From JAIVHA01 sp965367295 (lineage in GTDB: Bacteria; Pseudomonadota; Gammaproteobacteria; DSM-19610): a DNA stretch of 19,901 bases. The stretch is taken from the NCBI GenBank assembly GCA_965367295.1, contig CBDUHN010000053.1, positions 1-19,901 on the forward strand, in the 5' to 3' direction. Positions 1-6,935 of the stretch are shown piece by piece. The notes beneath the pieces were generated by a model. The model was given only the letters and a program-made list of their open reading frames with translations. It did no database searches and was not told the origin of the DNA. The position numbers and the translations under genes were made by a program. Positions within the stretch are counted from its first letter, which is position 1, and each line of letters begins with the position of its first letter.

Positions 1-18
1 GCGCCGCCGAGCATCGCA

Positions 19-178
19 GGCCAAACCGGATCAAGCGCGCAACTGTCTGAGCCGCGATAGCGGCGAGTTTTGCGTGCGCCGGTTTGGCCGAGAAGCGCAG
101 GGAACGGGCGCAGCCCGCAAGCCGTCGGGCCGCCTTTCTTTTGGTTCGTTTTCTTTGGCGGGACAAAGAAAATGAACC
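19..178. repeat. Hairpin-rich element, probable dispersed repeat
   Basis: There is no convincing gene in positions 1-311; most of it is inverted-repeat structure. An 11-bp perfect inverted repeat (GGCCAAACCGG at 19-29, CCGGTTTGGCC at 79-89) encloses a small hairpin, GCCGC-gata-GCGGC (51-64). A second, long stem follows: 143-157 pairs with 164-178 over 15 bp with one G-T wobble and a 6-base loop. Its arms contain GTTTTCTTTG and CAAAGAAAAT. From memory, similar stretches, which read as FFWFVFFGGTKK when translated, recur between genes in many proteobacterial genomes, so I infer a dispersed non-coding repeat. I cannot tell its exact ends or whether it continues left of the window. Confidence 0.5.
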
Positions 179-256
179 CGCCCGGCAAAGGGCGGAAGGA
201 AGGCCATGGAATGGCACGCAAAACGAAAAATACCGCCCGAATGAATTCAAACCCGC

Positions 257-287
257 AGCAAACAAAAACAGGGGCCGAAGCCCCTGT
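257..287 (-). terminator. Rho-independent terminator of the leftward mscS gene
   Basis: Read on the minus strand this is an 8-bp perfect stem ACAGGGGC / GCCCCTGT closed by a TTCG tetraloop and followed by a T-rich run (TTTTTGTTT). It starts 25 bases past the mscS stop codon. Stem, stable tetraloop and U-tract make a textbook intrinsic terminator. Confidence 0.9.
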
Positions 288-311
288 CGTTGACTACATG
301 ATTGCCTGGCT

Positions 312-1142
312 TCAGGCCGACTTCACCTCGTACAGGTGCACATCCCGCTGCGGGTAAGGGATGCTGATGCCATTGGCATCAAAGGCCAGCTTGATATTTT
401 CCAACAGGTCGGCGCGCACCGGCCAGTAGTCGCCGCTGTTGACCCAGGGGCGCACATTGAAGTTGACGCTGTTATCACCCAGTTCACCCAGCGCAATAGC
501 AGGCGCAGGATCCTTCAGGATGCGGTCATCCTTGCTCATGATGTCGGCCATGATCTCCTTGGCTTTCTTTATGTCGTCGTCATAACCGATACCGAACACC
601 AGATCAATGCGGCGGGTGGGCTTGGCGGAGACATTGACGATGGTGCCGCCGTAGATCTGGCCGTTGGGGATGATGATCTGACGGTTGTCGCCGGTTCTCA
701 GAATGGTGGAAAAGATACGCACTTCTTCCACAACGCCCGCGGTACCGGCGGCCTCGATGAAGTCACCTTCCTTGAAGGGACGGAACATGATCAGCATGAC
801 CCCGGAGGAGAAATTGGCCAGCGAGTCCTTTAGGGCCAGGCCGATGGCCAGGCCGGCGGCACCGAAGATAGCCAGCAGGGAAGTGGTTTCGATGCCAAGG
901 TGATCAAGGGCCGCGATGACCACCACTACCAGCAGTACCGTGTAAATGATATTGCCCAGGAATTGCACCAGCATATTGTCCATGCCGGTTCGGGCCATGA
1001 GCTTCTTCATGATCCGGGTGAGTCGTGTGGCAATCCATTTACCAATGAACCAGATCGCGGCGGCCACAACGATGCGAATGGCCCAGGGGATCAGGAATTG
1101 TTCGATGAAGTCGGGTTGGGTAATGCTGTTGAGAGGGTCCAT
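312..1142 (-). CDS. mscS: Small-conductance mechanosensitive channel, MscS family
   Basis: A 276-residue inner-membrane channel that opens under membrane tension and releases solutes after hypo-osmotic shock. Three hydrophobic segments lie at about 18-38, 60-80 and 88-120. The third is the Gly/Ala-rich pore helix (GAAGLAIGLALKDSLANFSSG, about 94-114), followed by the MFRPFKEGD turn into the beta domain and the C-terminal vestibule ending FDANGISIPYPQRDV. E. coli MscS has 286 residues and matches along the whole length. I chose the start at 1142 because AAGGAG lies 7 bases upstream; the longer reading frame to 1226 adds 28 residues that cross the upstream hairpin and is unlikely. No clear promoter is visible in front, so it may be read through from the OmpA-like gene behind it. 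A terminator follows. Confidence 0.93.
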   Translation of the reverse strand: MDPLNSITQPDFIEQFLIPWAIRIVVAAAIWFIGKWIATRLTRIMKKLMARTGMDNMLVQFLGNIIYTVLLVVVVIAALDHLGIETTSLLAIFGAAGLAIGLALKDSLANFSSGVMLIMFRPFKEGDFIEAAGTAGVVEEVRIFSTILRTGDNRQIIIPNGQIYGGTIVNVSAKPTRRIDLVFGIGYDDDIKKAKEIMADIMSKDDRILKDPAPAIALGELGDNSVNFNVRPWVNSGDYWPVRADLLENIKLAFDANGISIPYPQRDVHLYEVKSA

Positions 1143-1189
1143 AGGTGTACTCCTTGGTACTGTTGTTCTGTTTAGTAATCCGGAAACGG

Positions 1190-1213
1190 TGACGCCGCCC
1201 GGGGGCGGCGTCA
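1190..1213 (-). terminator. GC-rich hairpin after the OmpA-like gene
   Basis: A 10-bp perfect stem, TGACGCCGCC / GGCGGCGTCA, with a 4-base loop lies 29 bases past the OmpA-like stop codon and 48 bases before the mscS start. No T-run follows it on the minus strand, so it may be a partial terminator, an mRNA 3'-end stabiliser, or neither. Confidence 0.5.
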
Positions 1214-1241
1214 CACATGTAACCACAGTCTTCGCAGCGGT

Positions 1242-1889
1242 TTATTGCACTACGATTTCACTGCCCTGGATGGTGATTTCCACGCGACGGTTCTGGGCGC
1301 GGCCTTCACGGGTGGTATTGCTGGCCACCGGCTGGGTTTCACCCATGCCCTTGGTGGTGATCAGGTCGGCGTTGATACCCTTGTTCACCAGGTACGCCTT
1401 CACGGTTGCTGCGCGGCGTACGGACAGGCCCATGTTGTAGTCATCGGCACCGGTACTATCGGTGTGACCCACCACGGATACATTGTCGATGCTGTTCATC
1501 TGCTTGAGGCCGGCAGCCAGGGCATCCAGTTCCGCCTTGCCCTGTGCGCTGAGGTCGGCCTTGTTCAGCCCAAACAGCGCACCGGCGCCCAGGGTCTTGG
1601 TCTTCATGATCTGCTGCGGAGCGGGGGTGGGTGCCGGGGTCGGAGCCGGGGCCGGGGCAGCAACCTTTTCCTCAGCCGGGAACAGGTCCGGATCGCATTC
1701 CTTGATGGCCAGTTCCTTGGTCCAGGCGGAGGTGCGTACGCAGTTGCCGTAGTTGTCGTGAACCACATAGCCGCGGGAATCGACGGCATAGGCCTCGTTG
1801 CCGACCGGGCAGGAATGTTCGCCGGCGATGGCGCTCATGCCGGCGGTCAGGGAACTGGTCAGCAACAGGGTACGGATGGTCTTTTTCAT
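1242..1889 (-). CDS. OmpA-family peptidoglycan-binding envelope protein
   Basis: A 215-residue exported protein that probably tethers the envelope to peptidoglycan. It begins with a signal peptide (MKKTIRTLLL, then a hydrophobic stretch, likely cut after AIA at residue 22). Next come a short Cys-containing N-terminal region (C27, C50, C65), a Pro/Ala linker (about 78-91) and an OmpA C-terminal domain (about 98-212). GHTDSTGADDYNMGLSVRRA carries D144 and R159, which align with the diaminopimelate-binding Asp and Arg of E. coli OmpA. The OmpA beta-barrel is missing, so this is a soluble or periplasmic relative, not a classical porin. The start at 1889 is chosen for the signal peptide and AAGGAAA just upstream; the frame remains open to 2015 without plausible protein. 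It has its own promoter and is divergent from the response regulator. Confidence 0.9.
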   Translation of the reverse strand: MKKTIRTLLLTSSLTAGMSAIAGEHSCPVGNEAYAVDSRGYVVHDNYGNCVRTSAWTKELAIKECDPDLFPAEEKVAAPAPAPTPAPTPAPQQIMKTKTLGAGALFGLNKADLSAQGKAELDALAAGLKQMNSIDNVSVVGHTDSTGADDYNMGLSVRRAATVKAYLVNKGINADLITTKGMGETQPVASNTTREGRAQNRRVEITIQGSEIVVQ

Positions 1890-1934
1890 ATTGATTTCCT
1901 TAATCAGTTTTTTTTGGGAGGCCAAGTGCCGTGC

Positions 1935-1963
1935 ATTGTAGAGAGACTGATTGCTGGCGACAA
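1935..1963 (-). promoter_or_regulatory. Predicted sigma-70 promoter of the OmpA-like gene
   Basis: On the minus strand TTGTCG (1958-1963), a 17-base spacer and TACAAT (1935-1940) lie 46 bases upstream of the start codon. The -10 matches 5 of 6 consensus bases and the -35 matches 4 of 6, at ideal spacing. Confidence 0.55.
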
Positions 1964-2062
1964 ATGTTTGTAATCCAAGGCATGGACATGATGTGGTCAG
2001 GTGTCCGTTTGACAAGAATACTGGATTTTTAATGGCTTAGCCTGGATTTTGATGCTTGCATT

Positions 2063-2085
2063 CAATTCTTGATGTGCAAGAATTG
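2063..2085. promoter_or_regulatory. Perfect 9-bp inverted repeat, possible operator
   Basis: CAATTCTTG and CAAGAATTG form a perfect dyad around 5 bases (ATGTG) in the AT-rich region between two divergent genes. It is 71 bases before the response-regulator start and 100 bases upstream of the -35 proposed for the OmpA-like gene. A tandem AATTCGTA pair follows at 2113-2128. The dyad has no T-tract and sits upstream of both genes, so a protein-binding site is more likely than a terminator. This role is inference. Confidence 0.4.
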
Positions 2086-2155
2086 TGAACAACTTGTAGC
2101 GCAAATGTGACGAATTCGTAAATTCGTATTCCGGCGGCCACAGTAGGGGGACCAT

Positions 2156-2881
2156 GTGAAGATCGCGCTGGTGGATGATGATGAAGACCTGACCAAGCTT
2201 ATTGGGGTCTGGATTGAGGCGGTGGGGCATGAATGCAGCTGTTTCGGTACCGGGAAAGCGGCCATCGAGGCGCTGGAAACCGAGAAATTCGACCTGCTGA
2301 TCCTGGACTGGATGTTGCCCGATATCGCCGGTGACGAGGTCATGGCCTGGGCGCGCAAACATCTCGACTGGCCGATCCCGATTCTGTTCGTGACCCGGCG
2401 GGACAGCGAGGCAGATATCGTCTATGCGCTGGAGCACGGTGCCGATGATTATATGACGAAACCCGTCAAGTCGCTGGAGTTGATGGCTCGTATATCCGCC
2501 CTCGGCCGGCGTACCGCGGCCATGCAGAAAACCGATCCACGGGAGCTGGAATTCGGGGCCTACCATATCGATTTGTCCAGTCGTGCATTGAGTTACCGGG
2601 ATGAACCGGTTGATCTGACCCAGAAGGAATTCGATCTGGCGGTATTTTTCTTCAAGAGCCGTGGTCAGTTATTGTCGCGCAAGGAAATACTGGAATCGGT
2701 ATGGGGAGTGAAGGCGGATTTGAACACCCGTACGGTGGATACCCATGTCAGTCGATTGCGCCAGAAACTCTCCTTGGCAAAGGAACCAGAATGGCGCCTG
2801 AGCGCGGTCTATCAACATGGCTACCGGCTTGAACATCTGGTTCAGGATGAGACGATTGCGGTGTTAGACGCCAAGAGCTGA
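2156..2881 (+). CDS. Orphan two-component response regulator, OmpR/PhoB type
   Basis: A 241-residue DNA-binding response regulator. The receiver domain (about 2-118) has the acidic pocket VDDDED (D7-D9), the phosphoacceptor D51 in LILDWMLPD, the switch T80 in LFVTRRD and K102 in MTKPVK. The C-terminal winged helix (about 128-228) shows the family pattern LTQKEFDLAVFFF, LLSRKEILESVWG, and the recognition-helix stretch TRTVDTHVSRLRQKL followed by the wing YQHGYRLE. Translation starts at GTG (2156), preceded by AGGGGG; the overlapping ATG at 2154 is followed at once by a stop codon. No histidine kinase lies beside it, so the partner must be elsewhere. Its divergence from the OmpA-like gene makes that gene a candidate target, which is inference. 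Its position upstream of mtnA does not suggest a shared function. Confidence 0.93.
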   Translation: MKIALVDDDEDLTKLIGVWIEAVGHECSCFGTGKAAIEALETEKFDLLILDWMLPDIAGDEVMAWARKHLDWPIPILFVTRRDSEADIVYALEHGADDYMTKPVKSLELMARISALGRRTAAMQKTDPRELEFGAYHIDLSSRALSYRDEPVDLTQKEFDLAVFFFKSRGQLLSRKEILESVWGVKADLNTRTVDTHVSRLRQKLSLAKEPEWRLSAVYQHGYRLEHLVQDETIAVLDAKS

Positions 2882-2961
2882 TCCTGGTGCGCGGTTCCGC
2901 CAGGGCCACGCGCCCACCCTTGCGGTAACGGTCCTCAATATTTTCTTTTCTGGTATTCCCT

Positions 2962-4002
2962 ATGCATCAACATGATTCAATCCGGGCCATGGAGTGGACG
3001 GGTACGTCCCTCCGGTTGCTGGACCAGCGCGTGCTGCCGGCACGGCATGAATACCTCGAACTGCATACCGCCCGGGAGGTGGCCAAGGCCATTCGCGACA
3101 TGGTGGTGCGTGGCGCTCCGGCCATCGGCATCACGGCTGCCTACGGACTGGTGTTGGCCGCACAGGCCCGTTATGTCGAAGACCCCGCTGGATGGCGGTC
3201 GTTGCTGGAGCAGGATCGTCAGATCCTGGCGGACGCCCGGCCCACGGCGGTGAACCTGTTCTGGGCCCTGGGGCGGATGATGGCACATGCACAGGACCTG
3301 GAGGGCAATCCTGTCCCGGCGCTGGAGGCGGAGGCGGGTGCCATACATATAGAGGATGTGGAGGCCAATCGCCGCATGGGTGCACTGGGTGCGGGGCTGA
3401 TGGATGCCGGTTCCGGTGTGCTGACTCACTGTAACACCGGTTCCCTGGCTACCGGCGGGTATGGCACGGCCCTGGGTGTGATTCGCAGCGCCTGGGCAGC
3501 CGGCAAGCTGGCCCGGGTGTTCGCCGATGAAACCCGTCCCTGGCTGCAGGGTGCGCGGCTCACCGCCTGGGAACTGGTGCAGGACCAGATCCCGGTCACG
3601 CTGCTGGTCGACGCCGCCGCTGCCCACCTGATGAAAACCGGCCAGGTGCAGTGGGTCATTGTCGGCTCCGACCGCATTGCCGCCAACGGCGATGTGGCCA
3701 ACAAGATCGGCACTTACAGCGCCGCGGTCGTGGCCCGTCATCACGGGGTGAAATTCATGGTGGTGGCACCCTCATCCACCATTGATATGCTGACCCCCAC
3801 TGGCGAGCAGATCCCCATCGAGAATCGCGATTCCGCCGAGGTGCTGTCACTGGCCGGACAGCGGGTGGCGGCCGCGGGTGCGCAGGCCTGGAACCCGGCG
3901 TTTGATATAACCCCGGCCGGGCTGGTGGATGCTATTGTCACCGAGCGCGGCGTGGTGCTGAAGCCCACCGCGGAGAAAATGGCGGCACTAATGGGGGTAT
4001 AA
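2962..4002 (+). CDS. mtnA: Methylthioribose-1-phosphate isomerase
   Basis: A cytosolic enzyme of 346 residues that converts 5-methylthioribose 1-phosphate to methylthioribulose 1-phosphate in methionine salvage. It belongs to the eIF2B-like fold family. Visible family motifs are VVRGAPAIGI (48-57), THCNTGSLATGGYGTA with the catalytic Cys at 157, ADETRPWLQGARLTAWEL (188-205), and GSDRIAANGDVANKIGTY with the catalytic Asp at 237. The length is normal for the family. No other methionine-salvage gene is in the window; the link to gyrA is a gene order I recall from other gammaproteobacteria. No good ribosome site precedes the ATG at 2962; the second Met, ten codons in (MEWTG), is an alternative start. 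Confidence 0.95.
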   Translation: MHQHDSIRAMEWTGTSLRLLDQRVLPARHEYLELHTAREVAKAIRDMVVRGAPAIGITAAYGLVLAAQARYVEDPAGWRSLLEQDRQILADARPTAVNLFWALGRMMAHAQDLEGNPVPALEAEAGAIHIEDVEANRRMGALGAGLMDAGSGVLTHCNTGSLATGGYGTALGVIRSAWAAGKLARVFADETRPWLQGARLTAWELVQDQIPVTLLVDAAAAHLMKTGQVQWVIVGSDRIAANGDVANKIGTYSAAVVARHHGVKFMVVAPSSTIDMLTPTGEQIPIENRDSAEVLSLAGQRVAAAGAQAWNPAFDITPAGLVDAIVTERGVVLKPTAEKMAALMGV

Positions 4003-4071
4003 GCTCCTCCCCAGACGCCCTGAGAGCTCGTATCCCCGCCGTTCCTTTAGGTGCAGTAGGGTGGCCGCCTG

Positions 4072-4080
4072 TGGTACAAT
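4072..4080 (+). promoter_or_regulatory. Extended -10 promoter of gyrA
   Basis: TGG-TACAAT is an extended -10 element (TGn next to a 5-of-6 -10 hexamer), 87 bases before the gyrA start. No good -35 is present at the usual distance, as expected for an extended -10 promoter. It would give a leader of about 80 bases. Confidence 0.55.
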
Positions 4081-4167
4081 CGCGCGATTATTTGGTCTCA
4101 AACCCGCTCAGAGGTTCTGGGTGGGTCCGGCAGCGAATCATAACGACAATGGAAGTGATGCCAGCCT

Positions 4168-6735
4168 ATGGCTGAATTTGCCAAAGAAGTACTCCCCGTC
4201 AATCTCGAAGACGAGATGCGTCAGTCCTACCTCGATTACGCCATGAGCGTAATCGTCGGCCGCGCCCTGCCCGATGTGCGCGATGGCCTGAAGCCGGTGC
4301 ACCGGCGCGCCCTGTACGCCATGAGCGAACTGGGCAACGACTGGAACAAGCCCTACAAGAAATCCGCGCGTATCGTCGGTGACGTCATCGGTAAGTATCA
4401 CCCCCACGGTGATACCGCGGTGTATGACACCATCGTACGTATGGCCCAGCCTTTCTCGCTGCGCTACATGCTGGTGGACGGGCAGGGCAACTTCGGTTCC
4501 GTGGACGGTGATTCGCCGGCGGCCATGCGCTACACCGAAGTACGCATGGCGAAGATCGCCCATGAACTGCTGGCGGACATCGACAAGGAAACCGTAGATT
4601 TCGTCCCCAACTACGACGAATCCGAATCGGAACCCGCAGTATTCCCGACCCGCATTCCCAACCTGCTGATCAACGGCTCGGCCGGTATCGCGGTGGGGAT
4701 GGCCACCAATATTCCGCCCCACAACCTCAATGAGGTCATCAACGCCTGCATGGCGGTGATCGACAATCCCGAGGTGACCATCAAGGAACTGATGGAGCAT
4801 GTGCCGGGACCGGATTTCCCCACCGCCGGCATCATCAACGGCGTGCGCGGTATCCAGGAGGCCTACCTCAATGGCAAGGGTCGCATCCACATCCGCGCCC
4901 GCACCCATGTGGAGCGTGATGACACGCGTGGAGGCCGTGAGGCCATCATCGTCACCGAGCTGCCCTACCAGGTGAACAAGGCGCGGCTGCTGGAGAAGAT
5001 CGCCGAGCTGGTCAAGGACAAGAAGATCGAAGGTATCAGCGAGCTGCGCGACGAGTCCGACAAGGACGGCATGCGCATGGTCATCGAGCTGAAGCGCGGC
5101 GAGGTACCCGAGGTGCTGCTGAACAATCTCTACCAGCAGACCCAGATGCAGAATGTATTCGGCATCAACCTGGTGGCGCTGGTGGATGGTCAGCCACGAC
5201 TGCTGAACCTGAAGGAGATCCTGGAAGCCTTCATTCGTCACCGCCGTGACGTGGTGACCCGTCGCACCGTTTATGACCTGCGCAAGGCGCGCGACCGTGC
5301 CCATGTGCTGGAAGGGCTGGCCGTGGCGCTGGCCAACATTGATGAAGTCATCCAGCTGATCAAGTCCTCCGCCAGTCGGGCAGAGGCCAAGGAAGGCCTG
5401 ATCAAGCGCCTGTGGGCGCCCGGCGTCGTGATCGATATGCTGGAACGCGCCGGTGCCGGTGCTTCGCGTCCCGCCGAACTGGGTCCGGAGTTCGGCCTGG
5501 TGGAAGGTGGTTATCGACTGTCCGATGTGCAGGCCCAGGCCATTCTCGATCTGCGTCTGCATCAGCTCACCGGGCTGGAACAGGACAAGATCGTTGGCGA
5601 GTACAAAACCCTGCTGGAACAGATCGAGGAGCTGCTCGACATTCTCAATAATCCCGACCGCCTGATGCAGGTGATTCGCGATGAACTGGAGGAGATGAGG
5701 ACCCAGTACGGTGATGCAAGACGCACCGAGATCCTGGAGGCATACGAGGATCTCTCACTGGAGGACCTGATCGCCGAAGAAGACGTGGTCGTAACCCTGT
5801 CCCACACCGGTTATGCCAAGTCGCAGCCGGTGTCTGACTATACGGCCCAGCGGCGTGGTGGTCGTGGCAAGAGCGCCACCAAGGTGAAGGAAGAGGATTT
5901 CGTCGACAAGCTGTTCATTGCCAGCACCCACGACACCATTCTCTGCTTCACCAGTCGTGGCAAGGCCTACTGGTTGAAGGTTTACCAGTTGCCTCAGGCC
6001 AGTCGCACTTCGCGCGGCAAGCCCATCGTCAACCTGCTGCCGCTGGAAGAAAATGAGCGCATCAATGCCGTGCTGCCGGTAAAGGCCTTCACTGACGACC
6101 ATTTCGTGTTCATGGCTACCGCCAACGGTACCATCAAGAAAACGCCGCTGACCGATTTTTCCCGTCCACGTACCAATGGCATCATTGCCGTGGACCTGCG
6201 TGATGGCGACTACCTGGTGGATGTGGCGATTACCGACGGCACCCGTGATGTCATGCTGTTCAGTGATGCCGGCAAGGCCATTCGTTTCAGCGAGGCGGAT
6301 GTGCGGGCCATGGGACGCACTGCCTGTGGTGTACGTGGTATACGTCTGCAACCGGGCCAGAGGGTGATTTCACTGATCATCGTTGACGAGGGTGATGTCC
6401 TGGTGGGTACCCAGCGTGGCTATGGCAAGCGCACTGCCGTCAGTGAGTATCCCGTGTATGGTCGCGGTGGACAGGGTGTGATTTCCATTCAGGGCTCCGA
6501 ACGTAATGGTGAAGTGGTGGGCGCCGTGCTGGTCAGGGATGATGACGAAATCATGCTCATCACCAATGGCGGTACCCTGGTACGTACCCGCGTCAACGAG
6601 ATTTCCCGCATGGGTCGCAACACCCAGGGCGTACGCCTGATCAATGTCGACGAGGACGAAAACCTGGTAGGCATCGAGCGCATCCTTGAAGTGGAAGGCG
6701 AAGAGGGAGAGATGATCGAGGGCGAGGTGGATTGA
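4168..6735 (+). CDS. gyrA: DNA gyrase subunit A
   Basis: The breakage-reunion subunit of gyrase; with GyrB (not in the window) it introduces negative supercoils using ATP. At 855 residues it is complete (E. coli 875). The N-terminal winged-helix and tower region holds the catalytic pair R121-Y122 (MRYTEV), numbered as in E. coli. The quinolone-determining region reads HPHGDTAVYD, so residue 83 is Thr and residue 87 Asp. A coiled-coil arm follows (about 370-510). The C-terminal beta-pinwheel begins near 535 and carries the GyrA box QRRGGRG at 561-567, the motif separating gyrase from topoisomerase IV ParC. The tail is acidic (EVEGEEGEMIEGEVD). The start MAEFAKEVLP is typical; the ribosome site (GGAAG, 4150) is weak and distant. 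Confidence 0.99.
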   Translation: MAEFAKEVLPVNLEDEMRQSYLDYAMSVIVGRALPDVRDGLKPVHRRALYAMSELGNDWNKPYKKSARIVGDVIGKYHPHGDTAVYDTIVRMAQPFSLRYMLVDGQGNFGSVDGDSPAAMRYTEVRMAKIAHELLADIDKETVDFVPNYDESESEPAVFPTRIPNLLINGSAGIAVGMATNIPPHNLNEVINACMAVIDNPEVTIKELMEHVPGPDFPTAGIINGVRGIQEAYLNGKGRIHIRARTHVERDDTRGGREAIIVTELPYQVNKARLLEKIAELVKDKKIEGISELRDESDKDGMRMVIELKRGEVPEVLLNNLYQQTQMQNVFGINLVALVDGQPRLLNLKEILEAFIRHRRDVVTRRTVYDLRKARDRAHVLEGLAVALANIDEVIQLIKSSASRAEAKEGLIKRLWAPGVVIDMLERAGAGASRPAELGPEFGLVEGGYRLSDVQAQAILDLRLHQLTGLEQDKIVGEYKTLLEQIEELLDILNNPDRLMQVIRDELEEMRTQYGDARRTEILEAYEDLSLEDLIAEEDVVVTLSHTGYAKSQPVSDYTAQRRGGRGKSATKVKEEDFVDKLFIASTHDTILCFTSRGKAYWLKVYQLPQASRTSRGKPIVNLLPLEENERINAVLPVKAFTDDHFVFMATANGTIKKTPLTDFSRPRTNGIIAVDLRDGDYLVDVAITDGTRDVMLFSDAGKAIRFSEADVRAMGRTACGVRGIRLQPGQRVISLIIVDEGDVLVGTQRGYGKRTAVSEYPVYGRGGQGVISIQGSERNGEVVGAVLVRDDDEIMLITNGGTLVRTRVNEISRMGRNTQGVRLINVDEDENLVGIERILEVEGEEGEMIEGEVD

Positions 6736-6761
6736 GGCCCGGCCCGGGTCGACTACGCCTC

Positions 6762-6833
6762 CTGCAGGTTTGAATTCATGGGGGCATGGTCCGTGTCTAC
6801 AGGCTATAGGGCCCAAGTGAATTCGGCCCCCAT
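6762..6833. repeat. Degenerate palindromic repeat cluster after gyrA
   Basis: ATGGGGGC (6778-6785) is mirrored by GCCCCCAT (6826-6833). Inside, GGGCCC...GGCCCC around AAGTGAATTC makes an imperfect palindrome with the same GAATTCA core as the REP copies elsewhere in the window. The left 24 bases (6762-6785), read on the minus strand, match 235-258 at 21 of 24 positions. I read this as a decayed inverted pair of short repeats. Confidence 0.4.
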
Positions 6834-6866
6834 AGGCAATACACCACAGTCCAGGTTCCAACGTCA

Positions 6867-6900
6867 CGGCGCGGGTCTACCACCTGGCGCCGGTTTTTTT
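6867..6900 (+). terminator. Rho-independent terminator between gyrA and serC
   Basis: CGGCGC (6867-6872) pairs with GCGCCG (6887-6892) and seven T's follow (6894-6900). The 14-base loop can add a few inner pairs (GGT with ACC). Its place, 132 bases past the gyrA stop codon and 36 bases before serC, suggests it ends the gyrA transcript. Confidence 0.7.
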
Positions 6901-6935
6901 CCCGGCGGCCTGCCGGTGTGAGGAGCGGTAAAGCA

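Noticed and set aside
70..357. A 95-codon open frame (MRAPVWPR...) at the left edge
   Set aside because: It runs through inverted repeats, a terminator and into the 3' end of mscS on the other strand; the composition is that of a repeat, and no ribosome site is visible.
1143..1226. Longer start for mscS
   Set aside because: It would read through the GC-rich hairpin downstream of the OmpA-like gene, while ATG 1142 has an excellent AAGGAG.
1604..1680. Short GGTGTCGG-type tandem repeats resembling a repeat array
   Set aside because: They encode the Pro/Ala linker of the OmpA-like protein; there are no regular spacers, so not a CRISPR.
2882..2961. Possible terminator after the response regulator
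   Set aside because: CCTGG...CCAGG is a short stem with a 12-base loop and no following T-run.
4138..5562. A 474-codon open frame antisense to gyrA
   Set aside because: It is a high-GC shadow of gyrA, rich in His, Gly and Asp, and lies opposite an unmistakable conserved gene.
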